Shown in pieces: positions 54,421 to 64,000 of a stretch of DNA of 64,000 bases (position 1 is its first letter; every line of letters starts with the position of its first letter). The position numbers were made by a program, and so were the translations under genes. The notes beneath the pieces were generated by a model, which saw only the letters and a program-made list of their open reading frames with translations, was not told the origin of the DNA and did no database searches. The stretch is from Flavobacterium caseinilyticum (GTDB taxonomy: Bacteria; Bacteroidota; Bacteroidia; Flavobacteriales; Flavobacteriaceae), in NCBI RefSeq assembly GCF_004349085.1, contig NZ_SMFM01000010.1, positions 62,001-126,000 of the forward strand. Reading direction: 5' to 3'.

Positions 54421-56622
54421 TTATTCTCCCGGATGATAGGTCTTCTCGGCATTTTTTTGCACGTCTTCTTTGTAAAATAATACGTCTTTGAATTGTCCTT
54501 TTCGGTACATTTCGGCTTGGTCATAAAAATGTTTAGATTTTGGATCACCGCTGTTTCCGCCTGCCAATAAAGATTTAGCTTTTATTTTTGGTCCAAATTC
54601 AACTGCGCACACAAAACTGTTTCCGTTAGTTCCATATCGTTTTTTAGTATCTTTTTGGTAATTGCTTTTATAAGCGGGTAAGCTTCCCCAAAGTGCGGGT
54701 CCGTAACCAATAGGCAAACTTTCAAGAGCATCGCTATAAATAAGATTAATGTCGCCGGAAGTTCTTTGGAAACGGTTGATTTCTCCCCAAGGAATTTGCC
54801 AGGTTCCAAATTTAATTTTCAATTCATTCACTACCATTTGCAGTTGAGGAATCAGTTGTTCCGGAAAAGCATTATTTGCAAAATCCAAGGTGTTTTGCAC
54901 TTGGTCTTTTTCTCCTTGATTTGTATATACTTTTTGAATAATTGGATCTAATTTATAAGCCCATTCCACAGCCAGAGTTGTAGCGACAGAATTTTCTTTC
55001 GCATAATAATCCCAATTTTTCAATAGATTAATTGGTTCTGAAAGTTCTGCGTAAAGCGGGTCTTCGGTACTGATATTTTTCTCAAAACTGGAAATTAACG
55101 ATGGAATCAGAAATTCGAAAGCTGTCAGTTTTGTGTCGTAACCATCTGCAATTACTTTGTCTAACGTATATTTATCACCTTTGCTCAATAACCGAACAGC
55201 ATTTAGTCCTCTGAAACTTTCACCGTCCGGCGCCATGTACGGCAAGTAATTTTCTTCTTTTGGACTGTTTTCCCCTGCTACTGTGTATGGAGTAGAATTG
55301 CAGTTTTGCAGCCAGCCGTTGATGGGATTGTAGGAATGAACCGTTTCTGAAACGTCGTGTAAGCCTTTCCATTGTGTTGCCGGTGTTGTGCCGTCCATTA
55401 TTTTTGACCAATTCAGTTTCTTGTCTCGAATAGGAACAAAATTCCCATGCCAATACGCAATATTTCCTTCTTTGTCTGCATAAACGGTATTATTTGACGT
55501 ATTAGCTTTCAAATCCATTGCTGATTTATAGTCTGCGAAGCTTTTTGATTTTGTCCGTATCCAACTTTGCTCCAAACTTTTCATCGAACGATTATTGGAT
55601 TTTAAGCTAATCCATTTACCGTCTCTTTTGGCCATGATTGGACCGTGATTCGTGTAATACGTGTTGAATGTTTTAGGAATCAATTTCCCGTTTTCCAGAT
55701 ATTTGATGGTTATTTTTTTTTCGATAACAGGAACTAATTTGTTGTCGTATTCGTAAAATAATTTGTTGTTTCTGGTCACGATTTTCTCAGCATACATATC
55801 CGCTACATCTACATTTGAAGACGTATGCATCCAACCGCAGTTTTCATTAAATCCTTGGTAAATGAAAAATTGCCCCCAAGTTACTGCTCCGTAAGAGTTC
55901 AAGCCTTCTTCGCTGCTCATTTGTATTTCTGGCCTGAAATAAAAAGTAGTATGTGGATTAATGTATAAAATAGAATTTCCTGATGATGTTTTTGATGGAG
56001 CAATCGCAAATCCGTTAGATCCGGTTTGCACGTCTTTTTCACGTTCTATATATGCCACTTTATCGGTGTTCCCGGAATAAAAAGCTTTCAATTCTCCGGT
56101 TGAAAGACCGCCAGTACTTATGGCTCCAATACTTCCGTCGGTCCAAAGTAGCGGAAACCAAGGCTCAAAATGAGTTAACAAAGCGGGTTTTACCTCGGGG
56201 TGATTGTGCAGGTAAAAGTTGATTCCGTCCGCATAACTGTTTAATAATTTTTTCAACCAGGGCGCTGCTTTTTTATAATCGGCTTTCGCTTCTTCGGTGT
56301 CAATCAAAAGTTTAATTTCTAAATCATTATACAAAACCGACTGTCCTTTGATTTCCGAAAGACGTCCAAGTTTTTCAATGTAATTCATTTCTACCCGTTT
56401 GAAATCGTCTTCACATTGGGCATATAACATGCCAAAAACGGCATCAGCATCCGTTTTTCCATATACGTGTGCAATTCCCCAATTGTCCCTGATGATGGTG
56501 ACTTGTTGCGAGAGTTTTTTTAGTCGTTCTATTTCTTGGTTTGAAATTTTTTGTGAAAACGTCGAGAAACTAAAACAAAAAACTAAAATTGTAAGCGGGA
56601 AATGATTCTTGAAGTATTTCAT
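54421..56622 (-). CDS. Penicillin-acylase-family (Ntn) amidase
   Basis: This 733-residue periplasmic N-terminal-nucleophile amidase is made as a precursor. A signal peptide (about 1-24) precedes the alpha chain with IIRDNWGIAHVYGKTDADA, then a spacer, then the self-cleavage site before Ser202 in TGSNGFAIAPSKTSSG. The beta chain has the typical NPHTTFYFRPE, NTVYADKEGNIAYWH and AGGNSGDPKSKHFYDQ segments. The family cleaves acyl amides such as acyl-homoserine lactones or beta-lactam side chains; the substrate here is not evident. It starts 18 bp after the Lrp-type gene on the same strand. Confidence 0.9.
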   Translation of the reverse strand: MKYFKNHFPLTILVFCFSFSTFSQKISNQEIERLKKLSQQVTIIRDNWGIAHVYGKTDADAVFGMLYAQCEDDFKRVEMNYIEKLGRLSEIKGQSVLYNDLEIKLLIDTEEAKADYKKAAPWLKKLLNSYADGINFYLHNHPEVKPALLTHFEPWFPLLWTDGSIGAISTGGLSTGELKAFYSGNTDKVAYIEREKDVQTGSNGFAIAPSKTSSGNSILYINPHTTFYFRPEIQMSSEEGLNSYGAVTWGQFFIYQGFNENCGWMHTSSNVDVADMYAEKIVTRNNKLFYEYDNKLVPVIEKKITIKYLENGKLIPKTFNTYYTNHGPIMAKRDGKWISLKSNNRSMKSLEQSWIRTKSKSFADYKSAMDLKANTSNNTVYADKEGNIAYWHGNFVPIRDKKLNWSKIMDGTTPATQWKGLHDVSETVHSYNPINGWLQNCNSTPYTVAGENSPKEENYLPYMAPDGESFRGLNAVRLLSKGDKYTLDKVIADGYDTKLTAFEFLIPSLISSFEKNISTEDPLYAELSEPINLLKNWDYYAKENSVATTLAVEWAYKLDPIIQKVYTNQGEKDQVQNTLDFANNAFPEQLIPQLQMVVNELKIKFGTWQIPWGEINRFQRTSGDINLIYSDALESLPIGYGPALWGSLPAYKSNYQKDTKKRYGTNGNSFVCAVEFGPKIKAKSLLAGGNSGDPKSKHFYDQAEMYRKGQFKDVLFYKEDVQKNAEKTYHPGE

Positions 56623-56640
56623 TATTGTATGATTATTAAG

Positions 56641-57093
56641 TTAAAGACTTACATTTCTTTTGAAGGCGCAACCCAATTCAATTATAGAATCTGTTTTGGC
56701 AATACCGGGGATAGTATCAATTTTTTCATATAGGACTTTGCGCATGTGTTCGTGGTCTTTGGCAATAATTTTTATGTAAAGGGTAAAAGATCCGGTAATG
56801 TAATAACACTCTGTTATTTCCGGTATTTTTTTCAGTTCTTCAATAATTCTATCTGAATCCTGATCTTTATTCAGGGTAATTCCCGTAAAAGATCCCCAAT
56901 CATAACCTACCTTTTTTTCATTAATTACAGGTTTTATTCCGGTAAGGATTCCTTGTTCTATTAATCTGTTGATGCGCTGATGCACCATCGTATTTGATAT
57001 TTTTAAGTTGGCTGCAATGGCTGAGTAAGCCATTCTTCCATCTTTTTCTAATTCCTTAATAATATTGATATCAAATTCGTCTACTATATCCAT
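56641..57093 (-). CDS. Lrp/AsnC family transcriptional regulator
   Basis: This 150-residue Lrp-type regulator has an N-terminal helix-turn-helix (IIKELEKDGRMAYSAIAANL, then SNTMVHQRINRLIEQGILTG) and a C-terminal RAM ligand-binding domain (ECYYITGSFTLYIKIIAKD). It is divergent from rocD, so it is likely to control the arginine/ornithine genes, sensing an amino acid. The acylase gene follows 18 bp downstream and may be co-transcribed. Confidence 0.9.
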   Translation of the reverse strand: MDIVDEFDINIIKELEKDGRMAYSAIAANLKISNTMVHQRINRLIEQGILTGIKPVINEKKVGYDWGSFTGITLNKDQDSDRIIEELKKIPEITECYYITGSFTLYIKIIAKDHEHMRKVLYEKIDTIPGIAKTDSIIELGCAFKRNVSL

Positions 57094-57266
57094 GTTGGCT
57101 TAATTATAAATGATGCTTTTGTGTTTGTATAAAAGTACTTATTTTTATTTATTTCGAAATGCTTGTGCAAATTCAAAGTGTAAATTTAAAAATGACTTAT
57201 TTTTAATCCAAATTAAATGAATATTTTTAAATAAACTCTTTTTAAAAGTCAAAATATTTATTTTAA

Positions 57267-57296
57267 TTGGTAAATTAAAAAAAAATAGTAATTTTG
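57267..57296 (+). promoter_or_regulatory. Promoter of rocD-arginase operon
   Basis: TTG (57267-57269), a 19-bp spacer and TAATTTTG (57289-57296) fully match the Bacteroidota promoter pattern, 28 bp before the rocD ATG. The AT-rich 230-bp divergent region on the lrp side is a likely Lrp-binding region. Confidence 0.8.
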
Positions 57297-57324
57297 TACT
57301 TTTAAATAGTAAATCCGAAATATC

Positions 57325-58608
57325 ATGACACATACAGAACAAAACCTTTCATCAAAATCTGAAGCGTTGATAGCAAAAGAGAATCAATATGGTGCACACA
57401 ATTACCATCCATTACCTGTAGTTTTAGAAAGAGGCGAAGGCGTTTATGTCTGGGATGTGGACGGAAAAAAATATTATGATTTTTTATCGGCATATTCTGC
57501 TGTAAATCAAGGACATTGTCATCCAAAAATTGTGGGCGCTATGATTAAACAAGCGCAAACATTAACGTTGACTTCACGTGCTTTTCACAATGATCAATTA
57601 GGACCTTTTGAGGAATATGTGACCAAGTATTTTGATTTTGATAAAGTCTTACCCATGAATACTGGCGCAGAAGCAGTGGAAACCGCTTTGAAGCTATGCA
57701 GAAAATGGGCGTATGAGGTAAAAGGAATTCCTGAAAATCAAGCACAGATTATCGTTTGTGAAAACAATTTCCACGGAAGAACAACAACAATCATTTCATT
57801 TTCGAATGATGAAAATGCACGTAAAAGCTTTGGACCTTTTACAGAAGGATTTATAAAAATAGCATACGACGATATTGAAGCATTGGAGAATGTTTTAAAA
57901 TCAACCAAAAATATAGCAGGATTTTTAGTGGAACCCATTCAGGGAGAAGCTGGAGTTTACGTTCCTTCTGAAGGATATTTAACTAAAGCTAAAGCACTTT
58001 GTGAGGCACATAATGTTTTATTTATTGCAGATGAAGTACAAACGGGAATCGCTAGAACCGGAAGATTATTAGCTACTTGTGGAAATTGTGACTGCAAAAA
58101 AGGTTGTGAAAACAAACCGGAAGTGAAACCAGATATCTTGATCCTAGGAAAAGCTATTTCAGGTGGTGTGTATCCAGTTTCGGCAGTTTTAGCGAATGAT
58201 CATATAATGAATGTAATTAAACCGGGACAACACGGTTCTACTTTTGGCGGAAATCCAATTGCGGCTGCTGTAGCTATTGCGGCGCTTGAAGTGGTAAAAG
58301 AAGAAAATTTGGCACAAAATGCAGCATATTTAGGCGAAGTTTTAAGAACGGGACTGAACGAGATTGCTTCCAGAAATCCAGTAATTACATTGGTTAGAGG
58401 CAAAGGATTATTGAATGCGATAGTTATCAACAGTGATGAAGAATCCGACTTAGCCTGGGATATTTGTATGAAATTCAGAGATTATGGATTATTGGCAAAA
58501 CCAACACACGGAAACAAAATTCGATTTGCGCCGCCATTAGTAATCACGGAATCTCAAATACACGAATGTTTGGCTATTATTGAAAGAGCTTTAAACGATT
58601 TCAGATAA
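57325..58608 (+). CDS. rocD: Ornithine aminotransferase
   Basis: This 427-residue class III PLP transaminase turns ornithine plus 2-oxoglutarate into glutamate semialdehyde and glutamate. PLP lysine is Lys276 in [47 protein letters not shown] and [15 protein letters not shown] are typical. A Cys-rich insert (Cys252, 255, 257, 261) lies just before the PLP lysine, in a loop that is shorter in most family members. Its stop overlaps the arginase start as TAATG, so both are translated in a coupled way. Confidence 0.94.
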   Translation: MTHTEQNLSSKSEALIAKENQYGAHNYHPLPVVLERGEGVYVWDVDGKKYYDFLSAYSAVNQGHCHPKIVGAMIKQAQTLTLTSRAFHNDQLGPFEEYVTKYFDFDKVLPMNTGAEAVETALKLCRKWAYEVKGIPENQAQIIVCENNFHGRTTTIISFSNDENARKSFGPFTEGFIKIAYDDIEALENVLKSTKNIAGFLVEPIQGEAGVYVPSEGYLTKAKALCEAHNVLFIADEVQTGIARTGRLLATCGNCDCKKGCENKPEVKPDILILGKAISGGVYPVSAVLANDHIMNVIKPGQHGSTFGGNPIAAAVAIAALEVVKEENLAQNAAYLGEVLRTGLNEIASRNPVITLVRGKGLLNAIVINSDEESDLAWDICMKFRDYGLLAKPTHGNKIRFAPPLVITESQIHECLAIIERALNDFR

Positions 58609-59570
58609 TGGGAAAAACGATAAAATTAATAAAGAACAGATCTGATATTGGAGCTGGTACACGTGGATCTGATTTAGGAATTGATGCTATAGAAATTGCT
58701 GCAATAAATAAAAACAGTGATTATTTCAATCAATTTGAATTTGAAGATGTCAAAACGCATAACGAATCGATTTACGATAAAAATCGAAGTTCTTCAGCAA
58801 AAAGAATTGAACACGTTGTGGAGCAATGCACCCGAGTTTGTAATGCAGTTAAGAAAAATATAGAAGGGAATTATTTTCCGATAGTATTATCGGGAGATCA
58901 TTCTTCGGCATTAGGAACGTTGAGTGGTATTAAAGCGGCGTATCCCCAGCAAAACATTGGCGTGTTTTGGATTGATGCGCATGCTGATTTGCATTCGCCG
59001 TACACTTCACCATCCGGAAACGTTCACGGAATGCCTTTGTCTGCAGCACTTGGCGATGATAATTTGAGTTGCCAGAATAATGAAGTTCCAGCAGAAACGC
59101 AACAGCATTGGGAGGACATGAAAAATATTGGCAATAAAGGACCGAAAGTTTTAGCCAAAAACCTGATTTATTTTGGTGTGCGTGATACCGAAGAGGAGGA
59201 GGATAAGCAAATTGAAAAATTGCATATCAAAAATTATAAAGTTGACGAATTGCGTTATCGAGGTTTGCAGAAATGTGTCGAAGAAGCTTTATCAAAATTA
59301 TCGCATTGTGAAGTTTTGTATATTTCTTTTGATGTGGATTCCATGGATTGCGATATGATTTCCTATGGAACGGGAACTCCGGTTCCTAAAGGTTTTGATC
59401 AGTATGAAATTATTGCAATCATCAATCAAATTATCCATACCAAAAAGGTGGTTTGTATCGAATTCGTGGAGATTAATCCTTTATTGGACACTAAAGGGAA
59501 TAAAATGGCAGAAACTGCTTTTGAAGTTTTAGAAGCTATAACCGCAGAACTTATTATTCCTGCTGAATAG
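58608..59570 (+). CDS. rocF: Arginase (ureohydrolase family)
   Basis: This 320-residue di-manganese ureohydrolase hydrolyses arginine to ornithine and urea. Metal ligands are His98 (LSGDHSSALG), Asp123-His125-Asp127 (WIDAHADLHSP) and the late FDVDSMD pair. SGNVHGMPLSAALG is the arginase substrate-binding loop. The product ornithine is the substrate of RocD, encoded directly upstream with overlapping stop and start. The gene symbol rests on this context. Confidence 0.9.
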   Translation: MGKTIKLIKNRSDIGAGTRGSDLGIDAIEIAAINKNSDYFNQFEFEDVKTHNESIYDKNRSSSAKRIEHVVEQCTRVCNAVKKNIEGNYFPIVLSGDHSSALGTLSGIKAAYPQQNIGVFWIDAHADLHSPYTSPSGNVHGMPLSAALGDDNLSCQNNEVPAETQQHWEDMKNIGNKGPKVLAKNLIYFGVRDTEEEEDKQIEKLHIKNYKVDELRYRGLQKCVEEALSKLSHCEVLYISFDVDSMDCDMISYGTGTPVPKGFDQYEIIAIINQIIHTKKVVCIEFVEINPLLDTKGNKMAETAFEVLEAITAELIIPAE

Positions 59571-59587
59571 TTTTTTACAATGTATAG

Positions 59588-59624
59588 AAAAGCCCGGAAT
59601 CTAATTTTTGATTTCGGGCTTTTT
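59588..59624 (+). terminator. Terminator of the rocD-arginase operon
   Basis: AGCCCGGAATC pairs with GATTTCGGGCT (one wobble) around a short T-rich loop, followed by Ts. I see nothing else in the remaining 240 bp before the next gene. Confidence 0.88.
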
Positions 59625-59863
59625 GTGGTTAATTGCATTTTAATAAACAGTAGTCCAAAATTATAATTGTTGTTTTAAGATTGCTAATGGCGCGTCAGTA
59701 TTGGCTGATTGAAGATTAATATTTAATTAGAATAGCATTTAAGAAGTTATTGGAAACTCTGAATTAGTCTAAAATTAGTTATCTTGCTGCCTTTATCTGA
59801 TAATAGTAATATTTTGAGTCCGATTTTGGGAAAACCATATAAAATAGAGATAAACTAGGAGAA

Positions 59864-61159
59864 ATGAATAAAGTAGTAAATTTTATTGACTTACACAGCG
59901 GAGAAGAAGACAAAAAGAAAGTGCTAGATAATGTGAAGTCGAACATCTCGTTCCGAGGATCTAGTTTATGGATTTTAGCCTGCGCGATTGTAGTGGCTTC
60001 AGTAGGACTGAATGTTAATTCAACGGCAGTTATTATCGGTGCTATGCTAATTTCACCGTTGATGGGACCAATTGTTGGAGCTGGTTTTGGTTTGGGAATT
60101 TATGACTTTAATTTGCTTAAAAGATCATTAAAAAATTTGTTTATTGCTACGGTTGTGAGTTTGGTGGTTTCTACCATTTACTTTTTTTTAAGTCCCTTTA
60201 AAGATACACAGTCGGAACTTCTAGCAAGAACATCCCCTAATATTTACGATATTTTTATTGCTTTTTTCGGAGGACTCGTTGGGGTAATAGCCATCACGAG
60301 GGTAGAAAAAGGAAATCCAATTCCCGGAGTTGCCATTGCAACGGCATTGATGCCACCTTTGTGTACAGCGGGTTACGGTTTAGCTCTAGGGAATTTTAGA
60401 TTCTTTTTCGGTGCGATGTATTTGTATACAATCAATTGTGTTTTTATCTGTATTGCAACGTTTATAATTGTCAAATATTTAAAATATCCAATTGTTAAAC
60501 AAACCAATCTAAAGACGGAAAAAAAAGTAAAGTATATGATTTCTTTTTTGACATTAGCTTTGATAGTGCCCAGTGTCTTTTTTGCTTATCAGCTTTTCCA
60601 AGAGAAAAAATACAAACAAAAAGTGGAGCAATTTTTAAAAGTAGAATTTATTGATAAAGGATTTACCGTTTTGTATAAAAAAACGCAGTTTACATCAAAC
60701 CCTAAAAAAATAGATATTGCCTTTTTAAGAAAAAGATTGGATAAGGACGAAATAAAAGGACTTAACGCAAAATTAAAAACCTATGAATTGAACAATACGG
60801 TTTTAAATATTATTCAAGATACAACTGATTTAAAACAGGATATTTTGAATGAAATTACTTTTAATAATAAAACAATGAGCGAAAAAGATTTGATTATTGC
60901 GAAGCTGCAAAGTCAAATTACATCTTTAAAATTTGATAACAATGCAATTCTAAATGAAACACGAATACTGTTTCCCGAAATTGAGAATATTGCCATTGCG
61001 AATCATGTCTTTAATGAAAATAAAGCCACCAAAAAAGTGATTACCGTGGTGCTTTACGAAAGTAAAAAAGATATTAGCGCCGTCGAAAAACAAAAGTTGA
61101 GTGCATGGCTAAAAAACAAATTCAAAACAGATGTTATTGAAATGTATAAAAGACAATAA
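59864..61159 (+). CDS. DUF389 (TIGR00341-type) membrane protein
   Basis: This 431-residue protein has about six TM helices in residues 32-250. The DUF389 core reads SVGLNVNSTAVIIGAMLISP with LMGPIVGAGFGLG, then ITRVEKGNPIPGVAIATALM and PPLCTAGYGLALGN. The C-terminal 180 residues are soluble, with coiled-coil-like stretches and a beta-alpha end domain. The transport or signalling role of the family is not settled. It is a single gene with 292 bp of upstream DNA, part of which is the rocD-arginase terminator. Confidence 0.87.
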   Translation: MNKVVNFIDLHSGEEDKKKVLDNVKSNISFRGSSLWILACAIVVASVGLNVNSTAVIIGAMLISPLMGPIVGAGFGLGIYDFNLLKRSLKNLFIATVVSLVVSTIYFFLSPFKDTQSELLARTSPNIYDIFIAFFGGLVGVIAITRVEKGNPIPGVAIATALMPPLCTAGYGLALGNFRFFFGAMYLYTINCVFICIATFIIVKYLKYPIVKQTNLKTEKKVKYMISFLTLALIVPSVFFAYQLFQEKKYKQKVEQFLKVEFIDKGFTVLYKKTQFTSNPKKIDIAFLRKRLDKDEIKGLNAKLKTYELNNTVLNIIQDTTDLKQDILNEITFNNKTMSEKDLIIAKLQSQITSLKFDNNAILNETRILFPEIENIAIANHVFNENKATKKVITVVLYESKKDISAVEKQKLSAWLKNKFKTDVIEMYKRQ

Positions 61160-61204
61160 AGAGTTGAAAACCCTTTAATGCTACTGCTGTTAAAATAAGT
61201 AAAT

Positions 61205-62263
61205 TTAGTTTTTTTGTAGATATTCTATGATTTCATTACAGGTTTGTTTAGCATTTCTGTTTATTCCTATGAGTGTTGCTGATGCGTAACCAGTCCAACT
61301 ACCGTAACCTGCAAGCCATAATCCGGGAATTTCAGCTGCTCTGCTTTCTTCGGTTTTTATGATGCCGCGCTCATCTGCGGAAACAATATTTTTTAAAAAG
61401 GAGGTCGTAAAACCAAAACCCGTACACCAGATTATCGCATCAAAATCTTCTTTGGTTCCGTCAGACCAAATCACACCGTTTTCGTAAATGCTTTCAAAAC
61501 TGCCGTTTGAAATTAGAACTCCTCTCGAGCGAGCTTCTTTCACAGGTGGCACCATTACAATATTTCCCAAATCATAGTTGGCAGCATTAAATGGTTTTCC
61601 TTCTTTTTCAGCAAGGTATTTAGCTGTTGCCACATTAAAAAGATAAAATCCGTCCACTTCATCCGGTAAATATTGAGGTGGTTTTCTGGTAGACCATTTC
61701 ACGGTAGTGACTTTAGAAACTTCGGCTACAATCTGCGCGCCTGAATTTCCTTCGCCAACAACCAGAACGTTTAAATTCCTAAACTTTTCCGGAATTTTAT
61801 AATGGGCGGAATGTATTTGAATTCCTCTGAAAGTTTCTATTCCATTAATCTTTGGAATATAAGGATTATTCCAAGTTCCCGCTGCTGCAATAATTGCTTT
61901 TGAAAGATAAATACCTTTATTGGTGTAAACTTTGAATACTTTATTGTCAAAAGTTATGTTTTCAACAGTAACGGAGCGCTCGATTGGCAGTTCGTAACGC
62001 TTTTCATATTGGCATAAATAATCAATTACTTCTTGTTTTAGAGGAAACAGATTTTCAGATTTTGGCATCAGCCAGCCTGGCAAAGAACTGTGCTCGGCAG
62101 GAGAAAAAAGCGATAAGCTGTCCCAAGCATGAAGCCAGGCACCGCCGCACTTTTCCTCTTTATCCAAGATTAGAAACTTGAGTTTATGGCGTCGTAAATA
62201 ATATCCGCAAGCCAATCCGCTTTGTCCGCCACCAATAACAATAACATCTTTAATTTCATTCAT
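61205..62263 (-). CDS. arsO: ArsO-type flavin-dependent monooxygenase
   Basis: This 352-residue FAD/NADPH-binding protein has an FAD site at VIVIGGGQSGLACGYYL (residues about 8-24), a CGGAWLHAWDSL segment, and an NADPH site at VLVVGEGNSGAQIVAEV. AIIAAAGTWNNPYIP is the monooxygenase-like linker. This matches the ArsO family found in arsenic operons, whose reaction is not well defined (proposed oxidation of arsenic species). Here it follows acr3 on the same strand, which supports the name. Confidence 0.85.
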   Translation of the reverse strand: MNEIKDVIVIGGGQSGLACGYYLRRHKLKFLILDKEEKCGGAWLHAWDSLSLFSPAEHSSLPGWLMPKSENLFPLKQEVIDYLCQYEKRYELPIERSVTVENITFDNKVFKVYTNKGIYLSKAIIAAAGTWNNPYIPKINGIETFRGIQIHSAHYKIPEKFRNLNVLVVGEGNSGAQIVAEVSKVTTVKWSTRKPPQYLPDEVDGFYLFNVATAKYLAEKEGKPFNAANYDLGNIVMVPPVKEARSRGVLISNGSFESIYENGVIWSDGTKEDFDAIIWCTGFGFTTSFLKNIVSADERGIIKTEESRAAEIPGLWLAGYGSWTGYASATLIGINRNAKQTCNEIIEYLQKN

Positions 62264-62378
62264 TTTGTTTGGAATCTAGATTTAGGTTGAGGCACGGTTT
62301 TTCGATCATCATACTCTTACCACTAAAAAAAAAAATAATCATTAATATAAAAGAGAAGCGTAGTTTTCGCTAAACAAA

Positions 62379-63473
62379 CTAAAGAGTTTCAGTATTGGGT
62401 TCTAATTTTGGATTTGCATAGTATTTTTGTCTTAACCAAAAAGCGACGTTTACTAATGCAATTAAGGCGGGGACTTCAACTAATGGACCAATAACGCCTG
62501 CAAATGCTTGTCCGCTGTTGATTCCGAAAACGCCGATTGCAACCGCAATAGCCAATTCAAAATTGTTTCCGGTTGCCGTAAACGCAATTGCGGTAGATTT
62601 AGAATAATCAGCACCAAAATACTTTCCAAGGAAAAAACTGATCACAAACATCAATGTGAAATAAATGACTAAAGGAATTGCTATTCGAACGACATCTAAT
62701 GGGATTTGCACAATTAATGCTCCTTTCAGACTAAACATTAAAACGATGGTAAATAATAAGGCCACTAAAGTAATAGGAGAAATAAAAGGGACATACTTAT
62801 TTTGAAACCAAGCTTCTCCCTTTAATTGTATAAGGCCATAACGACTTATTATTCCCAGTGCAAATGGAATTCCCAGATATATTCCAACGCTTTCTGCAAT
62901 TTGACCAATACCAATAGTTACATTAAAACCGGTATAACCAAAATATGGGGGTAAGATTGTTATGAATAAATATGCATACACACTGTAAAGTAAGACTTGA
63001 AAAATACTATTTAATGCGATTAATCCAGCGGCATATTCTCTGTTACCATCAGCCAGGTCATTCCAGACCACTACCATTGCAATGCATCGGGCCAACCCAA
63101 TCAAAATTACTCCAATCATGTATTCCGGATAACCATTCAGAAATAGTAAGGCTAAAGAAAACATTAAGATTGGGCCTACAACCCAATTGAGAAATAAGGA
63201 AGCAGCTAGTACTTTGGTATTTTGAAACACTTCACCCATTTTACTGTAATTTACTTTTGCTAATGGGGGATACATCATTAGGATCAATCCAATTGCGAGC
63301 GGAATGTTAGTTGTTCCACTTGAAAAAGAATTGATGAAATTCCCACTTGAAGGGACGAAATTACCAATAGCAACGCCAATTGCCATTGCCAAGAATATCC
63401 ACAACGTTAAAAACCGATCGAGGAAACCTAATTTTTTTCTTTCTGCTGCAGGGGCGCAATTAGTTGAAGACAT
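62379..63473 (-). CDS. acr3: Arsenite efflux transporter, ACR3 family
   Basis: This 364-residue inner-membrane exporter of As(III) has about ten TM helices. The essential Cys of the family is Cys130 in [20 protein letters not shown], a distinctive signature; [20 protein letters not shown] and [19 protein letters not shown] are also typical. It starts 2 bp after the arsenate-reductase-like gene, so the two form an operon, and arsO follows 115 bp downstream. Confidence 0.95.
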   Translation of the reverse strand: MSSTNCAPAAERKKLGFLDRFLTLWIFLAMAIGVAIGNFVPSSGNFINSFSSGTTNIPLAIGLILMMYPPLAKVNYSKMGEVFQNTKVLAASLFLNWVVGPILMFSLALLFLNGYPEYMIGVILIGLARCIAMVVVWNDLADGNREYAAGLIALNSIFQVLLYSVYAYLFITILPPYFGYTGFNVTIGIGQIAESVGIYLGIPFALGIISRYGLIQLKGEAWFQNKYVPFISPITLVALLFTIVLMFSLKGALIVQIPLDVVRIAIPLVIYFTLMFVISFFLGKYFGADYSKSTAIAFTATGNNFELAIAVAIGVFGINSGQAFAGVIGPLVEVPALIALVNVAFWLRQKYYANPKLEPNTETL

Positions 63474-63475
63474 AT

Positions 63476-64000
63476 TTATGATTTTATTTGGGAGAATACG
63501 AAGAACATTTCGGTTGCAATTTGCAAATTGCGTTCCTGATATTTTTCTGCTTGGTGGGGTGTATTGTCAGAAGATTTTGGATCTTCATAAGTAATTGGAA
63601 TCCGTTTTTCGGCACCGGCAATAAAAGGACAATCACCATCTGCTTGGGAACACGTCATAATTGCTGCAAATTCACTTTTTGGATTAAAATCATCATCATA
63701 CGTTTTGGAAAAACCAATAATAGGATGCTCGTTCTCCCCATATTTTATGGCATAAATAGGATTTTGTCCTGCTGCAATAGTTTCAATTTTAAATCCTGAT
63801 CGCTCTAAGGTTTTTACTGCCATAGGAAATAAAGCTGTTGCTTTGGTCCCGCCAGAATAGCAAAATACATTTTTTATATTGAAATTTGACGCTGCAGTTT
63901 GTGCCCAAACTTGCGACAAATGGCTTCTTCTGGAATTATGAGTGCAGATTAGGTTTAGCCTAATTTCTTGCTTGTTGGTTGTTTTACTTTGAATAAAATC
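63476..64000 (-). CDS. arsC: Arsenate reductase, low-molecular-weight phosphatase family (5' end outside window)
   Basis: 174 residues are visible and the frame is still open at the window edge, so the true start lies to the right. The active-site CX5R loop is [11 protein letters not shown], which comes from just before the shorter ATG reading at 63919 (that reading would lose the catalytic Cys and is wrong). [35 protein letters not shown] and [16 protein letters not shown] follow. It should reduce As(V) to As(III) for export by Acr3, encoded 2 bp downstream. A tyrosine-phosphatase role is less likely in this context. Confidence 0.88.
   Translation of the reverse strand, partial: DFIQSKTTNKQEIRLNLICTHNSRRSHLSQVWAQTAASNFNIKNVFCYSGGTKATALFPMAVKTLERSGFKIETIAAGQNPIYAIKYGENEHPIIGFSKTYDDDFNPKSEFAAIMTCSQADGDCPFIAGAEKRIPITYEDPKSSDNTPHQAEKYQERNLQIATEMFFVFSQIKS

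Overview
The window looks like chromosomal DNA from a Flavobacterium-type member of the Bacteroidota. The evidence is low GC, many genes ending in Por/type IX (T9SS) sorting tails or gliding-motility type B tails, recognisable TAnnTTTG promoter -7 boxes (twice with a TTG element 19 bp upstream), start codons with little Shine-Dalgarno sequence, and gene types common in this group (BshB1 bacillithiol deacetylase, long single-chain PurL, a FadN-type beta-oxidation operon, DUF3667). These family calls come from recognition of motifs, not from a search.

Layout. 1-3 kb: the 3' end of a probable gapN, a small membrane protein, and a doxX-chrA pair. 3-17 kb: a redox and stress stretch with katG, a TerB-like protein, small membrane proteins, a MazG-like pyrophosphohydrolase, ilvE, mnmD, divergent oxyR/dps, a SulP transporter plus beta-carbonic anhydrase unit, a TerB/LETM1-like protein, a Tat-exported Fe/Mn SOD, a YihY membrane protein and a META lipoprotein. 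18-25 kb: a minus-strand beta-oxidation operon marR-fadN-fadA-(S23/IVP-like)-acyl-CoA dehydrogenase, with a palindromic candidate operator at its promoter. 25-31 kb: a delta-60 repeat T9SS protein, a lipoprotein aminopeptidase-like hydrolase and fadD. 31-37 kb: a gene-poor stretch, an HD hydrolase, a YitT protein, a translationally coupled pair (small beta-rich protein plus TPR adenylate cyclase), and the decayed 3' half of a flavoprotein gene. 37-47 kb: purL, two tandem secreted endonuclease I paralogues and a beta-helix lipoprotein. 47-50 kb: menI-menF, bshB1 and tRNA-His. 50-57 kb: a PAS histidine kinase, DUF3667-M28 peptidase, a dienelactone-hydrolase-like protein and a penicillin-acylase-like protein. 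57-60 kb: Lrp regulator divergent from rocD-arginase, then a DUF389 membrane protein. 61-64 kb: an arsenic operon (LMW-phosphatase arsenate reductase, Acr3, ArsO) that runs off the right edge.

How genes fit together. OxyR, Dps, KatG and SOD form a plausible peroxide/superoxide defence group. SulP with carbonic anhydrase suggests bicarbonate handling. marR-fadNAE with fadD covers fatty-acid activation and beta-oxidation. Lrp, RocD and arginase form an arginine-to-glutamate-semialdehyde route. MenI and MenF belong to menaquinone synthesis. ArsO, Acr3 and the reductase form an arsenic module.

I found no phage, integrase, IS element or CRISPR array. The less ordinary items are: a flavoprotein pseudogene with four in-frame stops and several frame changes at 36.4-37.0 kb; a two-copy palindromic repeat family (24.9 and 51.3 kb); a tandem endonuclease duplication that includes the terminator; a small protein whose only plausible start is CTG; a 50-codon gene candidate; a TAATG-coupled beta-protein/adenylate cyclase pair; and a tRNA-His with a U-U mismatch in its acceptor stem.
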